From Streptomyces antnestii (lineage in GTDB: Bacteria; Actinomycetota; Actinomycetes; Streptomycetales; Streptomycetaceae), in NCBI RefSeq assembly GCF_004005495.1, contig NZ_RZYA01000020.1, positions 99,588 through 163,587 of the forward strand: DNA of 64,000 nt, written 5' to 3'. The position numbers were made by a program, and so were the translations under genes. Position 1 is the stretch's first letter. The number at the start of each line of letters is the position of its first letter. Below, in pieces: positions 7,830-19,653 of this stretch. Below the pieces are notes generated by a model, which had not been told where the DNA came from, searched no databases, and saw nothing but the letters and a program-made list of their open reading frames with translations.

Positions 7830-9905
7830 GCCGAGTGTGCCGTCCGTGAGTCCGTCGTGCAGGCCCCGTACGAGCTGTTCGCCGAGGCGGGCGGCCTGGC
7901 GCAGGGCGTCCTCGAACTCGGCGAGGGCGCGGAAGCGTTCGCCGTAGCGGTGCTGGTCGGCGAGCGGCAGGCGGGGCAGTTGGAGGCGGCGGACGTCGAG
8001 GCGGGTGGCGGTGGACGCGTAGCTGCTGGCCTGCCGGTTGTTGGCGGTGCCGCGCAGGAAGCCGGCGAGGAACCAGGGGTCGAGGGCGGCCCGGTCGGGG
8101 CGCAGCAGGGTCAGGCCGCGGCCGAGTGCGGCGCCCGCGGTGGCCTCGTCGACGACGCGGACGACGGCGCCGCCGCCGGCGAGGGGGACGACGACGTCGC
8201 CGGTCTCGACGAGTACGGGTTCCTCGTCGCCGCCCAGGGGTGAGCCGGAGGGCGCGGTCCCGGCGAGGACGTCGTGGTCGGTGAGGACGGGGACGCGCGA
8301 GGTGGCGCCGCCGGTGGTCCCTGAGGCCGCCGTGGTGGTCCGGAGCAACAGGGCGCCCGCGCGGGCGAGTTCACCGACCGTCGTCTGGGGCCAGCGGGCC
8401 GGGACGGGGGCGGGTGGCGGGGTGTCGGGGGCGCGGTCGGCGGTGAGCCGCAGGGTGTCGCCGAGGCGGGCGCGGACCTCGGCGAGTTCCTCGGCGCCGC
8501 CGCCCGCTGCCGGGGGCGGGAGGCGGCGTGCGGGCGCGAGGTCGACCTCGTCGTCGAGGAGTTCGATGACGGGCACCGAGCGGGCGATGCCGGGGCGCTC
8601 GTCGAGGGTGCCGTCGCGGTCGAAGGTCCGCCAGGCGTCGAGCACGGCCTCCTGTACCTGCTCCCACGGCAGTCTGTCGCGCCCGTCGCCGGGGCCTGCG
8701 GGCGTGCCGCCGGTCGTCTCGACGAGGAGGAGTTCGGGCGCGGGCGGGGTGCCGGCGCCGGGCCTGCGCAGGACCCACAGGTGCAGCGGGATGTTGTTGG
8801 GCGGGACCGATCCGGCGGGCAGGGCGATCACGGCGCGCAGGGCGCCGCGGCGCAGGAGGTCGGCGCGGATACGGCGGCCGGAGCGGCGCGACGCGGCGGC
8901 GGGCGGCATCAGCAGGACGGCGGTGCCGCCGTCGCGCAGGCGGGCGAGCGCGTGCTGGATCCAGGCGAGTTCGGACTCGGTGCGGGCCGGGAAGCCGTAC
9001 TCCCAGCGGGCGTCGTAGGCGAGTTCGTCGTGGCCCCAGTTGCGTTCGTTGAACGGGGGGTGGGCGAGGACGGCGTCGGCGCGGACGTCGGGGAACGCGT
9101 CGGCGCGCAGGGTGTCGCCGGCCGCGGTGCGCACGGTGGCGCCGTCGGCGGCCGGGGTGCCGAGGGCGAGGCGCAGCGCGGTGAGGGCGGCGAGGTCGGG
9201 GGCGCTGTCCTGGCCGTAGAGGTGCCGGCCGGGTCCCGGGGTGAGGTCACGGACGGCGCGCAGGAGGGCGCCGGTGCCGCAGGCGGGGTCGAGGACGGTG
9301 CGGGCGGGTCCGGCGAGGGCGGCCATGAGGGCGGCGGGGCCGGCGGGGGTGAGCGTGTACTGGCGCGGGTTGGCGTCGAGATGGCGGCCGAGGAGGAACT
9401 CGTAGGTCTGGCGGGCGCCGAGTTCGGCGGCGAGTTCGGCGGCGCCGCGCAGCAGGGGGACGGAGGGCGCGAGTCCGGTGCCGGTGAGGCTCACCGCGCG
9501 GTCGCCCTCGGGGCCGAAGCGGCGGGTGAGGACGTCGTCGAGTGCGGCGGGGAGGCGCTCGGCGAGGTGGGTGTCGGAGGCGGCGGCGAGGTCGAGCCAG
9601 TCGGTGGGGCGGTCGTGGACGAGGAGCAGGGCGCAGCCGGTGTGCAGGAGGGCGACGCCGGGTCCTGCGGGGTGTCCTGCGAGCTGCTGCCAGACGCGTT
9701 CGCGCAGCGGGACCTCGGCGAGCTTGCCCTGCTCGCGCAGCCAGTTCTCGACGTCGGTGAGGGCGAAGGAGGGGCTGGTCTCGGTGCCGCCGACGGGTTT
9801 GGGGAAGTCGGGGTGGCGGCGGCGCCAGTTGCTGACGGCGGCGCGGCCGACCCCGGCGAGCCGGGCGATCCCGGCCGCGGTGACTTCTGTGGCGTTGTCC
9901 TGCAC
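7821..9905 (-). CDS. HTH-fused N6-adenine DNA methylase-like protein with target-recognition-like C-terminus
   Basis: 694 residues. An N-terminal HTH (about 6-35, TAAGIARLAGVGRAAVSNW) is followed by a Type I HsdM-like methyltransferase core: SAM motif I DPACGTG (206-212), then motif IV as AHPPFNER (281-288). The C-terminal ~180 residues (WPQTTVGELARAGALLL, ETGDVVVPLAGG, QLPRLPLADQHRYGE) look like an HsdS-type specificity domain. It thus resembles a single-chain HsdM+HsdS. No restriction subunit is nearby. The catalytic Asn of N-P-P-F/Y is His here, which may weaken or abolish methylation and points to a DNA-binding or regulatory role. The GTG at 9905 has GAGGGGAG eight bases upstream. It is divergent from a small exported-protein gene, with palindromes between. 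Confidence 0.82.
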   Translation of the reverse strand: MQDNATEVTAAGIARLAGVGRAAVSNWRRRHPDFPKPVGGTETSPSFALTDVENWLREQGKLAEVPLRERVWQQLAGHPAGPGVALLHTGCALLLVHDRPTDWLDLAAASDTHLAERLPAALDDVLTRRFGPEGDRAVSLTGTGLAPSVPLLRGAAELAAELGARQTYEFLLGRHLDANPRQYTLTPAGPAALMAALAGPARTVLDPACGTGALLRAVRDLTPGPGRHLYGQDSAPDLAALTALRLALGTPAADGATVRTAAGDTLRADAFPDVRADAVLAHPPFNERNWGHDELAYDARWEYGFPARTESELAWIQHALARLRDGGTAVLLMPPAAASRRSGRRIRADLLRRGALRAVIALPAGSVPPNNIPLHLWVLRRPGAGTPPAPELLLVETTGGTPAGPGDGRDRLPWEQVQEAVLDAWRTFDRDGTLDERPGIARSVPVIELLDDEVDLAPARRLPPPAAGGGAEELAEVRARLGDTLRLTADRAPDTPPPAPVPARWPQTTVGELARAGALLLRTTTAASGTTGGATSRVPVLTDHDVLAGTAPSGSPLGGDEEPVLVETGDVVVPLAGGGAVVRVVDEATAGAALGRGLTLLRPDRAALDPWFLAGFLRGTANNRQASSYASTATRLDVRRLQLPRLPLADQHRYGERFRALAEFEDALRQAARLGEQLVRGLHDGLTDGTLGPE

Positions 9906-9979
9906 CCGGCGTGCTCCCCTCGTCCCTCGGCTTCCCCACTGACTGTGGCGCCCGTGACTGTGGCGCCGAGCATACCCGC

Positions 9980-10051
9980 GTACACGTAAGCGACCCATTC
10001 ACGCACGTGTACACACTCGATCCTGTGAACCGTGTTGACTCGGTTCACAGG
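9980..10051. promoter_or_regulatory. Palindromes in the divergent promoter of the HTH-methylase
   Basis: Two inverted repeats lie in the 221-base gap. GTACACGT (9980-9987) pairs with ACGTGTAC (10005-10012), and the latter overlaps the palindrome GTGTACAC (10007-10014). CCTGTGAACCG (10022-10032) pairs with CGGTTCACAGG (10041-10051), a perfect 11-base match with an 8-base spacer. They are plausible operators, perhaps for the HTH of the methylase-like protein itself; that link is inference. The second could also act as a hairpin. Confidence 0.5.
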
Positions 10052-10126
10052 CTCTGCTCTTATTGACCCATCGAAACGAGCGGTCGCCGGAATCGGGAGG
10101 CCGCCTTCTTTGGGGGGGGATCTGCC

Positions 10127-10624
10127 ATGGGCATGAAGACCAAGGTCGCGCTGGGTGCCGTCGTCGGGATCGTCGTCATCGGTGTCGTGTCCGCGAACTC
10201 GGGAGACAACGGGGACGGCGGCAACGACCGCAAGCCCTCCGCCACCGCGGACAAGAACGCGGGCGGGTCCGGGGACGCGGCCGGATCCGGAGGCGCGGTC
10301 GGGAAGGCGGACTCCGCGAAGAAGGCCGACTCGGCGAACAAGGGCACCCAGGCCCAGCAGTTCAAGGCCTTCGTCGCCAAGAACGGCACGCCCAAGGAGA
10401 AGGACGCCGTCTCCCACATCACCAAGATCCAGGGCGCCGACGAGCAGAACGACATCCTCGACAGCGCCGACGTCTACACCGACTTCACCGGCGGCCTGAT
10501 GGGCAAGGGCGCCGGCCCCGCCAAGCTGATCGCCTCCGCGTTCGCGGACTGGAAGGACAGCAAGAACGGCCTCGTCTCGGTCTACGACGCCGACGGCGAA
10601 ATCATCACCAACGGCAACTTCTGA
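10127..10624 (+). CDS. Small exported/anchored protein, function unknown
   Basis: 165 residues, not recognised. The N-terminus MGMKTKVALGAVVGIVVIGV is a signal peptide or single membrane anchor. A low-complexity Gly/Asp/Lys/Ala stretch (about 25-80) follows, then a compact C-terminal domain (QQFKAFVAKNGTPKEKDAVS ... DVYTDFTGGLMG ... LIASAFADWKDSKNG). The start codon ATG at 10127 is preceded by GGGGGGGGAT. It is followed after 59 bases by a lipoprotein gene on the same strand, probably co-transcribed. An extracytoplasmic role is inferred. Confidence 0.8.
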   Translation: MGMKTKVALGAVVGIVVIGVVSANSGDNGDGGNDRKPSATADKNAGGSGDAAGSGGAVGKADSAKKADSANKGTQAQQFKAFVAKNGTPKEKDAVSHITKIQGADEQNDILDSADVYTDFTGGLMGKGAGPAKLIASAFADWKDSKNGLVSVYDADGEIITNGNF

Positions 10625-10683
10625 CGGCCGCCCACCGCCGCACCACCCACACCACGATCGATTACTTCCGGGGGAGAACTCCC

Positions 10684-11442
10684 ATGCGCCGCAGCACACT
10701 TGCCGCCCTCTGCCTGACCGCCACCGCCGCCCTCTCGCTCACCGCCTGCGGACCCGGCGGGCCCGGCGAAGGCGCCGGGAACGACAAGCCGAAGGCTCCC
10801 TTCGCCGACCTGTCCGGCCCCCAGATCGTCAACAAGGCCATGAAGGCCACCCGCGCCGCCTCGTCGCTCACCGTCAAGGGCCACGCCCCCGACGGCGAGG
10901 GCGGGCAGATCGCGCTCGACGTCGCCCTCGACCGGAAGGGCGAGTGCACCGGCTCGATGGGCATGTCCGGGCAGGGCAGGGTCGACCTGGTCAGGACGGG
11001 CCCCACCCTCTACCTCAAGTCCGACGAGGCGTTCCTGCGCGCCCAGTCCAAGGGCGAGTCCAAGGCAGACACCGACGCCGTCGTGAAGATGCTCGCCGGG
11101 CGCTGGATGAAGTCGAAGGCGGACAGCCCCGACAGCAAGGAGATGACCGACTTCTGCGACCTCGACACGATGCTCGCGGACTTCAAGAGCAACGACACGG
11201 TCGCCCGCAAGGGCAAGGAGACGACGGTCGACGGCACTCCCGCGTTCACGCTCACCGAGTCCGACGGCAAGGACGACTACACGATCTACGTGGCGGCCGA
11301 GGGCAAGCCGTACGTGCTCAAGCTCGTCACCAAGTCGGCCAAGAACCCGAGCTCGCTCACCTTCAGCGGCTACGACCAGCCGGTCCACGCCACCGCACCG
11401 GCCGACAAGGACGTCGTCGACCTGGACAAGATGGGCGGCTGA
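10684..11442 (+). CDS. LppX/LprG-like lipoprotein
   Basis: 252-residue predicted lipoprotein: MRRSTLAALCLTATAALSLT then lipobox LTAC (Cys22). The mature part has the layout of the LppX/LprG/DUF lipoprotein fold common in actinobacteria: helix APFADLSGPQIVNKAMKAT, alternating strands (SSLTVKGHA, IALDVALDRKGE) and a C-terminal YTIYVAAEGKPYVLKLV strand set. Members bind or carry hydrophobic ligands, so lipid or glycolipid handling outside the membrane is possible. GGGGGAG lies eight bases before the ATG at 10684. It follows the small exported-protein gene. Confidence 0.82.
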   Translation: MRRSTLAALCLTATAALSLTACGPGGPGEGAGNDKPKAPFADLSGPQIVNKAMKATRAASSLTVKGHAPDGEGGQIALDVALDRKGECTGSMGMSGQGRVDLVRTGPTLYLKSDEAFLRAQSKGESKADTDAVVKMLAGRWMKSKADSPDSKEMTDFCDLDTMLADFKSNDTVARKGKETTVDGTPAFTLTESDGKDDYTIYVAAEGKPYVLKLVTKSAKNPSSLTFSGYDQPVHATAPADKDVVDLDKMGG

Positions 11443-11460
11443 GCCGCTGCGGCTGCCGGG

Positions 11461-12174
11461 TCAGCGCGCGTGGAAGCGGGCCGGCGCCGACGTCGGGTTG
11501 CCGCCCTCGGGCAGCGCCTGGCCGGGGCAGCCGGACAGCACCCGCTTCATGGCGTCCCGCTCACCCGCGGTCACCCAAAGGCCGTACTTCTTCTTCACGG
11601 CGACCTGCCCGGCGACATACGTGCAGCGGTACGCCTTGCGGGGCGGCAGCCACGTCGCCGTGTCGCCCTCGCCCTTGCTGCGGTTGGGGCCCGCGTCGAC
11701 CGCGAGGAGGTTGAGCGGGTCGTTGGCCAGGGCGATGCGCTTGCTCGCGTCCCACCGCTGCGCGCCCTTCTGCCAGGCGTCGGAGAGTGCCACCAGATGG
11801 TCGATGTCGACCTGGCTGCGGCCGCGCACGAAGGCGATCTCGCTGCCGGTGTAGGGGTCGGAGGCGAGCGTCCCGGACACCACCGTGCAGTTCCCGCCCC
11901 GGAACCTCACGTCCTTCAGGTCCCGCTTGAGGATGTCGTCCCGGGTGTCGCAGCCGTTCGAGTCGGTGTCGGCCCAGGCGCTGCCGAATCGTTCCCTCGC
12001 ATAACCGGTCTTGGGCGCGCGGCCCTTGACGGTCAGCGAGTTCACGGCGTCCAGCGCGCCGCCCGCCTTGTACTCGGGCCCGGACCCGGACCCGCCGTGC
12101 TGGTCCACACCGCATCCGGTGGCGGCAACGGCCACCAGGACGACGGTGACGGCGGCCCGCGCTGCGCCTCGCAT
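11461..12174 (-). CDS. Exported HNH-family nuclease (DUF1524/GmrSD C-terminal-like)
   Basis: 237 residues. N-terminal signal with lipobox-like VAVAATGCG predicts export and possibly lipid anchoring. The nuclease core is recognisable: VDIDHLVALSDAW carries the DHxxAL metal motif, followed by LANDPLNLLAVDAGPNRSKG (Asn and Lys of the HNH fold) and ATWLPPRKAYRC. This pattern is typical of abundant streptomycete secreted HNH endonucleases, which may scavenge external DNA. The start is GTG at 12177 or ATG at 12174; GGGGGAG favours the ATG by spacing (7 bases). It converges on the lipoprotein gene with an 18-base gap. Confidence 0.87.
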   Translation of the reverse strand: MRGAARAAVTVVLVAVAATGCGVDQHGGSGSGPEYKAGGALDAVNSLTVKGRAPKTGYARERFGSAWADTDSNGCDTRDDILKRDLKDVRFRGGNCTVVSGTLASDPYTGSEIAFVRGRSQVDIDHLVALSDAWQKGAQRWDASKRIALANDPLNLLAVDAGPNRSKGEGDTATWLPPRKAYRCTYVAGQVAVKKKYGLWVTAGERDAMKRVLSGCPGQALPEGGNPTSAPARFHAR

Positions 12175-12269
12175 CACGACACTCCCCCTGCTCTTCCGGT
12201 TCCGGTGTCACCGTACCGGGTGTGCGCCCCGGCGACCGGGGCGCACGGGGGCGCCCGTGGAAGCAGTCG

Positions 12270-15800
<3,531 letters not shown>

Positions 15801-15940
15801 GAAGGTCTTCCATCCCGGAGAGTGGGCAACGCGAACCGCCCGACACGTCGAACGGGCCGGGGGTCTCCAGACTACGACGCGCCGCCGACACCCGCGTGCG
15901 GATCATTCGCGGATCCCATCGGCACGCCCCGGAACGCACG

Positions 15941-15979
15941 GCGGCCCCGGAGCGTCCGGGAAGGACACTCCGGGGCCGC
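15941..15979 (-). terminator. Hairpin terminator after the ABC permease
   Basis: Perfect 12-base inverted repeat GCGGCCCCGGAG / CTCCGGGGCCGC with a 15-base loop, starting 24 bases beyond the permease stop. There is no U-tract, as is usual in Streptomyces. The rest of 15801-16003 carries no gene. Confidence 0.7.
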
Positions 15980-16003
15980 GGGCCTCGGTCCCGGCCCCGC
16001 CGC

Positions 16004-18583
16004 CTACTCCGTGGCGATCGCGTTCAGTACGTTCATCCGGCCCGCCCGGAACGCCGGGATCAGGGCGGCGAAGAGGCCCACGAAGGCCGAGCCGACGAAG
16101 ACCGTGAGGATCGTCGGCCAGGGGATCTCCAGGACGTCCAGGCCCTCCAGGGCGAGCAGTTTCTGGGCGGTCGCGCCCCAGCCCATCCCCAGGCCGAGGC
16201 CGAGGAGCGCGCCGAAGACGGCGATGACCACCGACTCCAGGCGGATCATGCGGCGCAGCTGGCGGCGGGAGAGGCCGATGGCGCGCATCAGGCCGATCTC
16301 ACGCGTCCGCTCGACGACCGACAGGGCCAGCGTGTTCACGACGCCCAGGACCGCCACGACGATCGCGAGGGCCAGGAGCCCGTAGATCATGTTGAGCATC
16401 TGGCCGACCTGGTCCTTGAGGGTCTGCTTGTAGTCGGTCTGGTTCTTGACGTGGACCGTCGGGTCGGCGGCGACCGAGGACTTCAGCGCCTTGTAGGCCT
16501 GGCCGGCCTTGCCCGGCTCCGCCTTGGCGAACATCATCCCGTTCAGCGGCAGCCGGTCGGCGGGCACGTACCGCTTGGCGGTCGTGAGGTTGATGTACAT
16601 CGCGCCCTTGTCGAACGTGGTGTCGTCCGACGTGATCGCCGCGATCCTCAGGCCGACGGTGCGGCCGTGGTCGAAGGCGACCTTCATCGTGTCGCCGACC
16701 TTGAGGTGGTTCTTCTTCGCGAACTCCGAGCCGACCGACATCGCGTCCTTGCCGTACGCCGCCGACAGCTCACCGGCGGTCGTCTCGCGCCGCAGGTCCT
16801 GGGCGTACGTGGGGGTCGCGGCGACGAGCTGCTCGTCCTCCTTGACCCCGCCCGGCGTGGTCAGCGTCGTCCGGACGAACTTGACCTCCGTGACGTGGGA
16901 GACGTACCCCGACTCACCAGCGCTCTTGAGGGCTTGGGCGGCCTGCGGCTTCAGCCCGTTCTGGCCCTCGACGATGAAGTCGGCGCCGACGGACTTGTCG
17001 AGCTCGCTGGTGGCCGAGGCGACCATGGAGGAGCCGACGACGGACAGACAGGCGACGAGCGCGAGGCCGATCATCAGTGCCGCGCCGGTGGCGCCGGTGC
17101 GGCGCGGGTTGCGCAGCGCGTTCCGCTCGGCCATCCGGCCGACGGAGCCGAACATCCGCAGGAGTACGGCGCTGATGACGCGGACCACGCCGCCCGCGAG
17201 CAGCGGGCCGATCACGACGAAGCCGACGAGCGTGGTGACGATGCCGACGCCGAGCCACAGAGACCCCTCGCCCGCCTTGGCGGCCTGGGTCGCCGTGTAG
17301 AGCGCGAAGCCGCCGCCGCCCGTGAGCACGAGACCGATGAGCCCGCGGACCAGGCCCGCCTTGACGTCGGCGGGCGTGCCCGCGTCCCTGAGGGCGGCCA
17401 TCGGCGAGACCTTGCCCGCGCGGCGGGCCGGCACGTAGGCGGCGAGGACGGTGACGACGATGCCGAGCAGCAGCCCGATCGCCGGGGTCGTCCAGCGGAC
17501 CGTCAGGTCGTCGGTGGACAGGTCCATGCCCGCCGCGGACATCATCTTCATCAGGCCGACGGCGAGTCCGACGCCCGCGCCGACCCCGATGACCGACCCG
17601 AAGACGCCGAGCAGCAGCGCCTCGACGAGGACCGAGCGGTTGACCTGCTTGCGGCTGGAGCCGACGGCCCGCATCAGGCCGATCTCGCGGGTCCGCTGGG
17701 CGACCAGCATGGAGAACGTGTTGATGATCAGGAAGATGCCGACGAGGAAGGCGATCCCGGCGAAGCCGAGCATGGCGTACTTGATGACGTCCATGAACGA
17801 GCCGACGTCCTTGCGGTTGGCGTCCGCGGCCTCCGCCTGCGTCTGGAACTTGTACGGGCCGTCGAGGGACGCCGCGACGTTCTTCTTGAGCACGGCGTCG
17901 CTGACGCCGGCGTCGGCCGCGACGTTGATCTGGGTGAACTGGCCGGTGCGGCCCAGGAGTTCACGTTGGGCGGTGGCCGTGTCGAAGTAGACGACGGCCG
18001 CGCCCGGATTGGTCACCTTGAAGGAGGCGATGCCGACGATCCTCGCCCTGAAGTCGCCGGTGGCGGCGATGGTCCGCAGCTCGTCGCCCATCTTCAGGTG
18101 GTGCTTCTTCGCGGTGTCGGAGTCGACCATGACCTCGGTGGGTCCGCGTGGGGCGTGGCCCGAGGTGATGTCCATGGACCGCAGGTCGTTGTGGGTCCAG
18201 TTGCCCGCGATGGTGGGGGCGCCGTTCTCGGAGCCCATGTTCTTGTTGTCCGCGTTCACGACGGTCACGTTCATCGAACTGACCGCGCCCTCGGCCGACT
18301 TGACGCCGTCGGCCCGCTCGACCCGGGTGAGAGCGGAGGCCGGCATCGACTCGGGGCGGCCGGTGTCGCTGCCCTCGTTCTTGGCTTCCTTCGGGCTGAC
18401 GGTGACGTCGGACGACGTCGCCGCGAACAGCTTGTCGAACGTCGTGTCCATCGTGTCGGTGAAGACGAGTGTGCCGCACACGAACGCCACCGACAGCAGG
18501 ACCGCGACGGCCGACAGGGCCATGCGCCCCTTGTGCGCGAAGAAGTTGCGCACGGACGTCTTCATCATGGTGTTCGCACTCAT
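16004..18583 (-). CDS. ABC transporter permease, FtsX/MacB type with duplicated domain
   Basis: 859 residues. Two FtsX-like units are joined. An N-terminal helix (MALSAVAVLLSVAFVCGTLV) is followed by an extracellular domain and then three helices (near IKYAMLGFAGIAFLVGIFLI). After a linker, a second set (GAALMIGLALVACLSVVGSS, a second extracellular domain, then MLNMIYGLLALAIVVAVLGV) ends with SAFVGLFAALIPAFRAGRMN. Both units carry the conserved TREIGLMRAIG/AVGSSR cytoplasmic motif. Such permeases export lipids, peptides or drugs, or act in cell-wall signalling; the substrate is unknown. The ATG overlaps the ATPase stop as ATGA, so the two genes form one coupled unit. Confidence 0.93.
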   Translation of the reverse strand: MSANTMMKTSVRNFFAHKGRMALSAVAVLLSVAFVCGTLVFTDTMDTTFDKLFAATSSDVTVSPKEAKNEGSDTGRPESMPASALTRVERADGVKSAEGAVSSMNVTVVNADNKNMGSENGAPTIAGNWTHNDLRSMDITSGHAPRGPTEVMVDSDTAKKHHLKMGDELRTIAATGDFRARIVGIASFKVTNPGAAVVYFDTATAQRELLGRTGQFTQINVAADAGVSDAVLKKNVAASLDGPYKFQTQAEAADANRKDVGSFMDVIKYAMLGFAGIAFLVGIFLIINTFSMLVAQRTREIGLMRAVGSSRKQVNRSVLVEALLLGVFGSVIGVGAGVGLAVGLMKMMSAAGMDLSTDDLTVRWTTPAIGLLLGIVVTVLAAYVPARRAGKVSPMAALRDAGTPADVKAGLVRGLIGLVLTGGGGFALYTATQAAKAGEGSLWLGVGIVTTLVGFVVIGPLLAGGVVRVISAVLLRMFGSVGRMAERNALRNPRRTGATGAALMIGLALVACLSVVGSSMVASATSELDKSVGADFIVEGQNGLKPQAAQALKSAGESGYVSHVTEVKFVRTTLTTPGGVKEDEQLVAATPTYAQDLRRETTAGELSAAYGKDAMSVGSEFAKKNHLKVGDTMKVAFDHGRTVGLRIAAITSDDTTFDKGAMYINLTTAKRYVPADRLPLNGMMFAKAEPGKAGQAYKALKSSVAADPTVHVKNQTDYKQTLKDQVGQMLNMIYGLLALAIVVAVLGVVNTLALSVVERTREIGLMRAIGLSRRQLRRMIRLESVVIAVFGALLGLGLGMGWGATAQKLLALEGLDVLEIPWPTILTVFVGSAFVGLFAALIPAFRAGRMNVLNAIATE

Positions 18584-19368
18584 GACGTGCGGCCTCGCGC
18601 GTCGAAGTCCTTCATACGGTCGAGGACGGCGTCGGCGGTGGGGCGCAGCATCTCGTCGACGATGCGGCCGTCCGCGAGGTAGAGCACCCGGTCCGCGTAC
18701 GAGGCGGCGACCGGGTCGTGGGTGACCATCACGATGGTCTGGCCCAGCTCGTCGACGGACTGCCGCAGGAAGCCGAGGACTTCGGCGCCGGCCCGCGAGT
18801 CCAGGTTTCCGGTCGGCTCGTCACCGAAGATGATCTCCGGCCGGGCGGCGAGGGCGCGGGCCACGGCGACGCGCTGCTGCTGGCCGCCGGAGAGCTCGGT
18901 GGGCCGGTGCCTGAGGCGCTCGGCCAGGCCCACGGTCCGCACGACGCGGTCCAGCCACTCCCTGTCGGGTTTGCGGCCGGCGATGTCCATGGGGAGCGTG
19001 ATGTTCTCCAGCGCGTTCAGCGTCGGCAGCAGGTTGAACGCCTGGAAGATGAAGCCGATCCGGTCCCTGCGCAGCTGCGTGAGCTTCTTGTCCTTGAGGC
19101 CGGTGATCTCGGTCTCGTCCAGGTGGATCTGCCCGGACGTGACGTTGTCGAGCCCGGCGAGGCAGTGCATGAGCGTGGACTTGCCCGACCCCGAGGGGCC
19201 CATGATCGCGGTGAACTGGCCGCGGGCGATGTCCACGTCGACGTGGTCGAGCGCGACGACGCGGGTCTCGCCCGAGCCGTAGGCCTTGACGACCTGCCGC
19301 GCCCGCGCGGCAACGGCCGTACGCCCTCCGGTGCCCCCGTGCCGGGGAATGGTCACAGCCGTTGTCAC
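18580..19368 (-). CDS. ABC transporter ATP-binding protein (MacB/LolD type)
   Basis: 262-residue ATPase partner of the downstream permease. Walker A is GPSGSGKSTLMHCLAG, signature LSGGQQQRVAVARAL, Walker B IIFGDEPTGNLDS and the switch His is in MVTHDPVAA. This is the LolD/MacB/SalX subgroup that energises FtsX-like permeases. I chose the GTG at 19368 because AGGAG lies seven bases upstream and the upstream residues do not resemble the family. The gene is divergent from the MFS exporter gene; the 285-base gap between them carries a palindrome at 19568-19587. Confidence 0.95.
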   Translation of the reverse strand: MTTAVTIPRHGGTGGRTAVAARARQVVKAYGSGETRVVALDHVDVDIARGQFTAIMGPSGSGKSTLMHCLAGLDNVTSGQIHLDETEITGLKDKKLTQLRRDRIGFIFQAFNLLPTLNALENITLPMDIAGRKPDREWLDRVVRTVGLAERLRHRPTELSGGQQQRVAVARALAARPEIIFGDEPTGNLDSRAGAEVLGFLRQSVDELGQTIVMVTHDPVAASYADRVLYLADGRIVDEMLRPTADAVLDRMKDFDARGRTS

Positions 19369-19567
19369 GGTACGTCTCCTATGCCTGAACGGGTCGGTGC
19401 GGTGTACGTAAGTCTGGTGACGCGGAGCCCCCGGCGCGCTGGTGGAAGTCACCGTCTTTCCCGGGGGAAAACCCCACCCCTCGAAGGTAGGAAGAACCCC
19501 CCGCCCCTCTCGTCCTCCGAGCGGACGAAGCACCCCCCGTCCCTTGTACGGAGGTCCCCCTAGGGGA

Positions 19568-19587
19568 GGTCCACCCCTCGGTGGACC
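19568..19587. promoter_or_regulatory. Palindrome in ABC/MFS divergent region
   Basis: Perfect inverted repeat GGTCCACC / GGTGGACC with a 4-base spacer, next to CCCCTAGGGG just upstream. It lies 66 bases before the MFS start and 200 bases before the ABC start. A plausible operator for an unidentified regulator of either exporter. Confidence 0.4.
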
Positions 19588-19653
19588 CCTACTCAGGGTC
19601 CGTCCACCCGCATAAGGTGCGCACCGGAGATAGATGCAGGGGGAAGGAATCCG

